From Salipiger thiooxidans (GTDB lineage Bacteria > Pseudomonadota > Alphaproteobacteria > Rhodobacterales > Rhodobacteraceae): DNA of 64,000 nt. This document shows positions 63,822 to 64,000 of this stretch, piece after piece (the first letter of the stretch is position 1; every line of letters begins with the position of its first letter). The notes under the pieces are model-generated. The model saw only the letters and a program-made list of their open reading frames with translations. It did no database searches and had not been told where the DNA came from. The position numbers and the translations under genes are program-made. The stretch is from the NCBI RefSeq assembly GCF_900102075.1, contig NZ_FNAV01000013.1, forward strand, positions 110,777-174,776, read 5' to 3'.

Positions 63822-64000
63822 GTCGGCCCTCTGGCAACCCAGGTTGCGGAGGCCCCAGAGCCGACCGTCCTGCGGATGCACCCGAGCCTCGGCGATCTCT
63901 ACCGCCAGAAGATCGGCGATCTGGTCAATGCCCTGTCAGACCCCGCAGTTCGGATCCCGGCCGCCGAGGCGATGCGGGCCCTGATCTCCGGGATCCGGAT
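63822..64000 (+). pseudogene. C-terminal fragment of a serine recombinase, cut by the window edge
   Basis: The frame reads VAEAPEPTVLRMHPSLGDLY and RQKIGDLVNALSDPAVRIPA, ending ALISGIR at the window edge, which matches the C-terminal coiled region of large serine recombinases (typical form HPNLAELYRRKV ... EALADP). No N-terminal catalytic domain with its serine precedes it in frame, so it is a remnant or the tail after an insertion. It starts about 107 bases after frcK. The other overlapping open frame here has no recognisable content. Confidence 0.6.

Noticed and set aside
63712..63984. 90-codon plus-strand frame after frcK
   Set aside because: No recognisable content; the frame offset by one matches a serine recombinase C terminus instead.

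Overview
The window is GC-rich bacterial DNA with dense, often overlapping genes. Gene content points to an alphaproteobacterium of the Rhodobacteraceae (Roseobacter group): a class I lysyl-tRNA synthetase, phosphatidylcholine synthase, the FrcBCAK-type sugar transporter with a ROK regulator, a DUF1028 protein, polyamine ABC transporters, and very short leaders before rimO and dapF. Species cannot be fixed from the sequence alone.

Layout. 1-16.7 kb: small transaldolase, orphan ParA, an outer-membrane-like protein, a HugZ-like protein, a large tailspike-like beta-helix protein, a CHAD protein, lysyl-tRNA synthetase, TerB-like protein, PBP4-type carboxypeptidase, nadD, a chemoreceptor and ettA. 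16.7-23 kb: a tiny-protein transcription unit with its own promoter and terminator, a lipoprotein, a cold-shock gene with a clear terminator, a CDP-alcohol phosphatidyltransferase, and a molybdate uptake locus (short ModE-like regulator, a palindromic operator, modABC). 23-27.4 kb: an overlapping operon of metallophosphoesterase, GT21 glycosyltransferase, DedA protein and GT2 glycosyltransferase, likely for membrane glycolipids. 27.4-37.6 kb: a polyamine uptake and catabolism locus (M20 deacylase, DUF1028, Rieske oxygenase, class III aminotransferase, carbon-nitrogen hydrolase, four-part ABC transporter) divergent from a LuxR-type regulator. 37.6-45.9 kb: envelope L,D-transpeptidases with a DsbA-like thiol protein, rimO, tdk, pcs, a PaiB-like gene, mtaB, dapF and tRNA-Lys(UUU).

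45,870-58,478 is an integrated element of about 12.6 kb in the 3' end of tRNA-Lys, bounded by a perfect 19-bp direct repeat. Its tyrosine integrase carries an in-frame stop. Inside is a defence cargo: a repressor-like XRE gene, a membrane/zinc-ribbon protein, a single-chain MmeI-like (type IIL) restriction-modification enzyme, and, overlapping it by 4 bases, a complete retron: nucleoside-deoxyribosyltransferase-like effector, winged-helix partner, a folded msr-msd RNA locus with a perfect 27-bp hairpin, and a retron reverse transcriptase with an additional LuxR-type helix-turn-helix at its C terminus. The retron a2 strand appears to overlap the RT start codon. A HigB toxin / HigA-ImmA pair, two tiny genes, iteron-like repeats and a replication-type protein complete the element.

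Beyond the element lie a ROK regulator and frcBCAK with a 35-bp palindromic operator between them, then a truncated serine recombinase running off the window edge. The retron with the HTH-tailed RT is the strongest candidate for something not previously described.
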